A stretch of DNA of 23,454 nucleotides from Phallusia fumigata (lineage: Eukaryota > Chordata > Ascidiacea > Phlebobranchia > Ascidiidae). Under the pieces are notes generated by a model. The model was not told the origin of the DNA, did no database searches, and saw only the letters and a list, made by a program, of their open reading frames with translations. Location of the stretch: contig QXVZ01025977.1 in the NCBI GenBank assembly GCA_008931825.1, positions 1 to 23,454 on the forward strand. The letters run 5' to 3'. Position 1 is the first letter of the stretch, and each line of letters starts with the position of its first letter. The position numbers were made by a program, and so were the translations under genes. This document shows, piece by piece, positions 18,901 to 23,454 of this stretch.

Positions 18901-21900
18901 ATTGGTTTGGTAAAAACACTGCACTCATTTCACAATATCTCTGTTTGATTTGTTATGTGATGTTGGTTTTCCATATTTTTCTGAATAATATCTTTGTTTT
19001 GCAAAGCTCCTGTTTTCAATTTCACGATGGGCAACGGAAACTTGTCTGATCAAACTGAGAAACATTGACGTAATCCATGACAAACATGCTTCCTTAGGTT
19101 TGTAGTGCAACTTATTAATAGATATATTTTCAGCTAAAGTTTTATTTAGTTAATCGGCGGTTTAGTTTTTAGATGGAAAGTGATTGAGACAAAAATATGT
19201 AACTTTACAATCATTACAAAACTTTTTTTTAGCATAAGTTAGTCTTGTCTGATGGTTAGTTTATTAATGTATTATTTTGCAATGAAATTATTATAGTTCA
19301 TTCCAAAACACTTGTTTATTAAAATTAAAACAACCTAATATTTAACAAGAAATGCAACAAAGATTCGATTTCCTCTAAAAGTAGCAATTGTTATGTCCAG
19401 GTTCATTTGAAGAGGGTTTGGAATCTGTTTTGAAATCCTGCGGTGAAAATTTGTTGGTTATTTCCATCGAGAACTGTGATCCAGTGATAACCAGTCGTTC
19501 AATGTGGCTTCTCACATGCTACAACAAGTAAGTGCGGATAAGTGAAAGGGTCAATGAAATACGCATGCAGCTCCTGTCAACTGTACACAACATGAGGAAA
19601 TATAAGGATAAAACTCACTTTGTAGCAAAAAACAAAGAAATCACTTTCCATCCAATAGTAAGATAATGTCAATCACCTATGTAGAGATCATGATATCACA
19701 AAATACAAGGAGTCCTGGTTTTGTTGTCAAATGTTGTGGACTTCACAAGGTTACTGCATCTTTTTTAAACTTCCTTTTTTGTGAAGGAATGTAAGAAGGG
19801 TAACGTACAGAAGTTCACTAGATCCACTCAGCTACCAAGTTGCATGGGCGATGGGAACTGCTTGCAGGAACATCGAGTCACTGGAAGTCGCCCCGCTCCA
19901 TCCATGGTAAATAAATAGTGATCGACCTTCATTACGTGTGCGTTTTTCATTTTTGTAATTTATTGTCCTCATAACAACTGTAAGTACACAGTTTACGATT
20001 GAAAATAGTGTCTGTGTGTTTGTATCATCATAAAGTATGACAAACACATTACAATAAGTGTATACATTGAAGTTAAAAAGTTAACATTAAAAGCAGATCA
20101 GTACGTTGTTAAAAAATATCAATCAATTTTCATGGAAAATGACTTTTTTGTAGGAATCGTAAATAATGTTTGGAACATTTGCTGGCTTAAAATCATGAAA
20201 TAAAAATGCTAAAAAAAATGGACACTAGGATACATACAACTAAGTTTTAATAAATTCTAATCAGGTAAACATCTTTCATTTAGTTCATCATGTGATTTGT
20301 TCAACAACAACGTCGCAAGGCTGATGAGTTGGTGCTGGCCGGGGTTGGGGGCTTTGAGTATCGGAGGTTCCGCTATCGATGGGTCTGGATTGGTTGCAGT
20401 GGGTAGGAACACACATTAATACAATGTATTTCTTTATCTGTTTTGTTTATTGTGGAGCTTGAAATTTTAATGAGCCTCACTATATTCATTATTTATCGCA
20501 CGGAAACTATATCAAAATCGCAATCAGTATGTAAACAATGTGTTTCACATTAAAACAGGTGAGACACCAACCATTGCTGCTTCTTATTGCACTTGTTTTG
20601 TTAAACCACTATTAATTTGGGCAAAAACGCACATTTGCTGCAACAACACGATATTTACAGCCACAAAATATGTTCGCAAGTTTCAGAACATGACATATTC
20701 CCTAAACCCTATATTTCAACAGTGTGCGTAGTGAGATTAACAATTGAAGAAGTTTCAAATCCGCTAAATGTTGCACAACATCATCATGTGCAAGTTTTAA
20801 GGCCCGAGGCAGTTGCGTTGACATTTAGAAAACATAGATATTATCTTCACAAAAACTGGTTTCTGGTTTAGTGTTTATTATTTCAAATCATGTGAAAAAA
20901 TCACCAGCTTGTAACATTTTGACTTTGTCTNGAACATGACATATTCCCTAAACCCTATATTTCAACAGTGTGCGTAGTGAGATTAACAATTGAAGAAGTT
21001 TCAAATCCGCTAAATGTTGCACAACATCATCATGTGCAAGTTTTAAGGCCCAAGGCAGTTGCGTTGACATTTAGAAAACATAGATATTATCTTCACAAAA
21101 ACTGGTTTCTGGTTTAGTGTTTATTGATTCAAATCATGTGAAAAAATCACCAGCTTGTAACATTTTGACTTTGTCACGGAAAATTTGCATGATTTTGAAA
21201 TTTTGTTTTTTGCTTCAGCTCTGAACTGCCACCATCTTAAGGTTCTCGAACTTGATCATGCCAAGGGGGTGACTGAAGACACTGCACAATCTGCTTGTAA
21301 ACATGGACTAAAAGGTGAACAAATTGCTTACTTGGTTGCATAAACTTGTTTGGTGCCACTGTCATGCACCAGCTAGGCTACAGTTTCGAATTGCTACTTA
21401 GTGTGTTTCTTTTGACCAAAAGCATAAAACATGAGCCAACTTTGTTTTGAAGCAGAAAACTTTGAACAGTTGAAAAAATCTGTTCTGAATTTTATTCACA
21501 GAGCTGTGTTGATAGTAAATCTGTTTTTGTTGCCACACACAGATCTTCGGATGCTTCTGTTTACTCACACCCCGATCCTGGCATCGACGGTTGCTGTGTT
21601 TTTGCACCACTCACCACTGAGGTTACTTCAGGTCACTCTCTCCCAACAAGACTTCTTTCCCAAGAAAGGGAAACAGACAAAAATTATTCCCGAGTACAAC
21701 AAACTGCAGGCCTCATTTCAGGTATGGCTGAGTTTGTTATGTTATTCTGTGCATAGCTATGAAATCTGGTTTGCTACTGCTGTTGGGACATTTTAGTAGT
21801 TAATTGAGTCAAACTTACAACAAGGCCACTGGCATGGTTTCTAGTAAAGTTGCATATTTTTTATTGACATTATCATCAACTACTGCAGTTTAATGTGGGT

Positions 21901-22367
21901 AAAAACTGTGTAACCTGACTTGAAAGTTCTTAAAGTCAGTTTTATGGTTTGATTACTCCTTTTCTGACAGGAANTGTTATTCTGTGCATAGCTATGAAAT
22001 CTGGTTTGCTACTGCTGTTGGGACATTTTAGTAGTTAATTGAGTCAAACTTACAACAAGGCCACTGGCATGGTTTCTAGTAAAGTTGCATATTTTTTATT
22101 GACATTATCATCAACTACTGCAGTTTAATGTGGGTAAAAACTGTGTAACCTGACTTGAAAGTTCTTAAAGTCAGTTTTATGGTTTGATTACTCCTTTTCT
22201 GACAGGAAAAAGGTAATTTGTTGATGCATAAAAATCAGGGCTTTACTTTTTAAGTACTGTTGGTTAAAGTTATTCACCACTTTAACTTTACCTTACATTC
22301 TTTATGTTTCATCCAGAAACTACAAAGACGAGCAGAATACAGAGAAATTCTGCAAATTACCTGTTGA
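15968..22367 (+). CDS. FBXO41: F-box only protein 41 (FBXO41) orthologue, coiled coil + F-box + leucine-rich region
   Basis: Fourteen exons with consistent phases: 15968-16147, 16396-16522, 17180-17244, 17345-17414, 17825-17898, 18199-18358, 18702-18875, 19007-19097, 19401-19527, 19799-19906, 20284-20402, 21219-21314, 21543-21721 and 22317-22367; about 539 residues plus stop. Exons 1-2 encode a coiled coil (LQKQVELSIELAAKYKSLA; MEEILERAECAEEELE) that matches the vertebrate FBXO41 coil. Exons 3-6 are Ser/Arg-rich and disordered. Exon 7 holds the F-box (LSSSDLLRCSSVCREWRDLS, then PQLWSRISFEN), the Skp1-binding part of SCF ubiquitin ligases. Exons 8-13 form the leucine-rich region with strong FBXO41 signatures: VTYRSSLDP, ESLEVAPLHP, WCWPGLGALSIGG and LKVLELDH. 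The C-terminus is KLQRRAEYREILQITC. The start is uncertain: exon 1 may be entered by splicing at 15967, with ATG 15960 or 16017 as alternatives. The vertebrate N-terminal zinc-finger part is not seen and may lie in the gap at 14023/15554. Confidence 0.92.
17415..17824. other. FBXO41 intron 4
   Basis: AT-rich intron between exons 17345-17414 and 17825-17898, donor ATG|GTAACT and acceptor TATTGTTTAG. A minus-strand open frame here has no support as a gene. Confidence 0.65.
18359..18701 (+). other. FBXO41 intron 6, GC-AG type
   Basis: The donor reads AACAAG|GCAAGT, with GC in place of GT but an otherwise perfect donor consensus; the acceptor is TTTTGTTTCAG. Phase 0 on both sides joins the disordered region to the F-box exon. 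No other feature is seen inside. Confidence 0.7.
19907..20283. other. FBXO41 intron 10
   Basis: AT-rich intron; donor TG|GTAAAT and acceptor TTTCATTTAG. No repeat or RNA gene is supported. Confidence 0.65.
20686..20929. repeat. Intronic duplicate of 20932-21175
   Basis: The 244-base block is repeated immediately after the N at 20931 with differences at only two spots (CCCGAG/CCCAAG and TTATTATTTC/TTATTGATTC). It lies in the FBXO41 intron 20403-21218 and holds no exon. It looks like an unmerged contig overlap. Confidence 0.9.
21740..21973. repeat. Intronic duplicate of 21975-22208
   Basis: A 234-base block repeated with no visible difference on the other side of the N at 21974. It lies in the last FBXO41 intron (21722-22316). 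Exact identity at a join points to an unmerged contig overlap. Confidence 0.92.
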
Positions 22368-23454
22368 GATGTAATACAAGATCTGCATAAACACATTGTG
22401 CCAGTCAATCTAATTGGACCACTTGGAAATGTTTGCATTGTTTGAAAAACTGTATTTGTGGTTTGTCAAATATTTCACAATAATTATGTTGTTACCTTTT
22501 ACAAATCGTACAAGCCATTTGCTTTTACAAGCATTGTTAAAAAGTTGTACGTGTGTATGTATAACTTGTCATGTTTTCTTTTAAAATTGGATGTAACTTG
22601 CATTTATTGCCCTTTCAAGAATTCCTTACATAATATAGTGTAAAAACCTCGTAATCTTTCTCCAGTGTTTAGGAGTTTAAACATTATGTGGTCCTAAACT
22701 GTTCTGCCTTTACGGTGCAATAACAGACAAAGCAGTAAATGAATGTTCTTCCAATTTAACCTGCAATTTTCGCCACACTACTGTGAACATGATTTTCTTC
22801 ACTGGCCCAAATCAATGTAAAATCACGCAATTAATTTACAAGTCTCAGAATTATAAAGGTGCTTTTGCTGTGTGTACTGAAACCTGTTGTAGATGTGAAA
22901 ATATTTGACGTTATTCACGCACAAATATGAACTGTAAGTCGCTTTGTTTATTTAATTTTCGTTTTCTTTTTGACAACTGTGCCGTTTGCCGTTTATTTTA
23001 ATTCACAAATCAAATTATAATACATTGTGATTACCTACATATAAATATATTTTATACTCGATAGTACACAACGTATGATTTTATCTATCATGTCTTCTAT
23101 CCGCAACGTGTTATTTAGATGTTTTTATTTTTAGCAGTTTAATAAAAATAAATATATATTATATTACACTTCCTTCAACTCAGTGTAAGAGTATTTGTAT
23201 GGAACCTCGTCTTGCTGTTTCAATTTGTGCTTATTGGGAGATACGTGATAATAAAATGTTGACAGTTACCTTTGTGTTCAATTCTAGGGGAAAAAATTCG
23301 GATTACGCAAATCGCAGCAACAAGATGTCAACATTTCCAACTTTGCCTGTTGTGCAGTTCTCTAACAAGTTTATGCAATGACACCATTTCCTCATGAGCA
23401 CGAAAACAGCTTGCAGACACAAACCTTTAAATCATACAGGATAGAGCAGCAAAA
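22368..23454. other. FBXO41 3' UTR and downstream intergenic DNA
   Basis: No exon or RNA gene is supported on either strand. The sequence is strongly AT-rich. The first canonical AATAAA after the FBXO41 stop is at 23141, implying a 3' UTR of up to about 0.8 kb if it is used. Confidence 0.55.
23141..23146 (+). terminator. Candidate polyadenylation signal of FBXO41
   Basis: AATAAA followed at once by further AATAAA-like hexamers. It is the first canonical signal after the stop at 22367, but variant signals nearer the stop cannot be excluded. Confidence 0.35.

Noticed and set aside
1..23454. CRISPR arrays, prokaryotic operons, viral genes or toxin genes
   Set aside because: No regularly spaced repeats, ribosome binding sites or matching protein motifs were seen; all coding evidence is spliced eukaryotic sequence.

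Overview
The window is eukaryotic, intron-rich and AT-rich. It most resembles a compact, highly polymorphic chordate genome, and an ascidian of the Ciona type is my best guess. The reasons are short introns of a few hundred bases, tightly packed genes, an FBXO41 orthologue, a fibronectin type I-like module, and paired near-identical segments that look like two haplotypes. The species is inferred, not proven. I see no prokaryotic, viral or CRISPR-like content.

Layout. (1) 1-6587, minus strand: at least 13 exons of a large LDL-receptor-related protein with three YWTD beta-propellers alternating with EGF modules; the gene runs off the left edge. (2) 8140-8767, minus: a signal-peptide exon and a fibronectin type I-like exon, probably the N-terminus of the same gene, with a possible 5' UTR exon ending at 9552. 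(3) 10899-12431, minus: a three-exon secreted phosphatidylethanolamine-binding protein (PEBP). (4) 12432-13397: intergenic, with a degenerate SINE-like element and a tiny possible ORF. (5) 13398-13802, plus: an intronless RNA polymerase III subunit RPC9 (CRCP). (6) 15968-22367, plus: a 14-exon F-box protein, FBXO41, with coiled coil, F-box and leucine-rich C-terminal region. (7) 22368-23454: 3' UTR and intergenic DNA.

The most striking large-scale structure is technical. Nine isolated N characters (4098, 6732, 7163, 7658, 10544, 14023, 15554, 20931, 21974) mark contig joins, and most are flanked by duplicated sequence (234 bp to about 1.5 kb, identical to a few percent diverged). These look like unmerged contig overlaps or the second haplotype. 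They duplicate exons of the LRP gene, the last PEBP exon and the first four visible FBXO41 exons, and they hide or truncate other exons. Read literally, the assembly would give false exon duplications.

The genes do not form a recognisable pathway or operon: a cell-surface or secreted receptor, a secreted lipid-binding-type protein, a transcription subunit and an E3 ligase adaptor simply lie next to each other. No clearly new system was found. The most interesting biological lead is the fibronectin type I-like module placed before LRP-type propellers.
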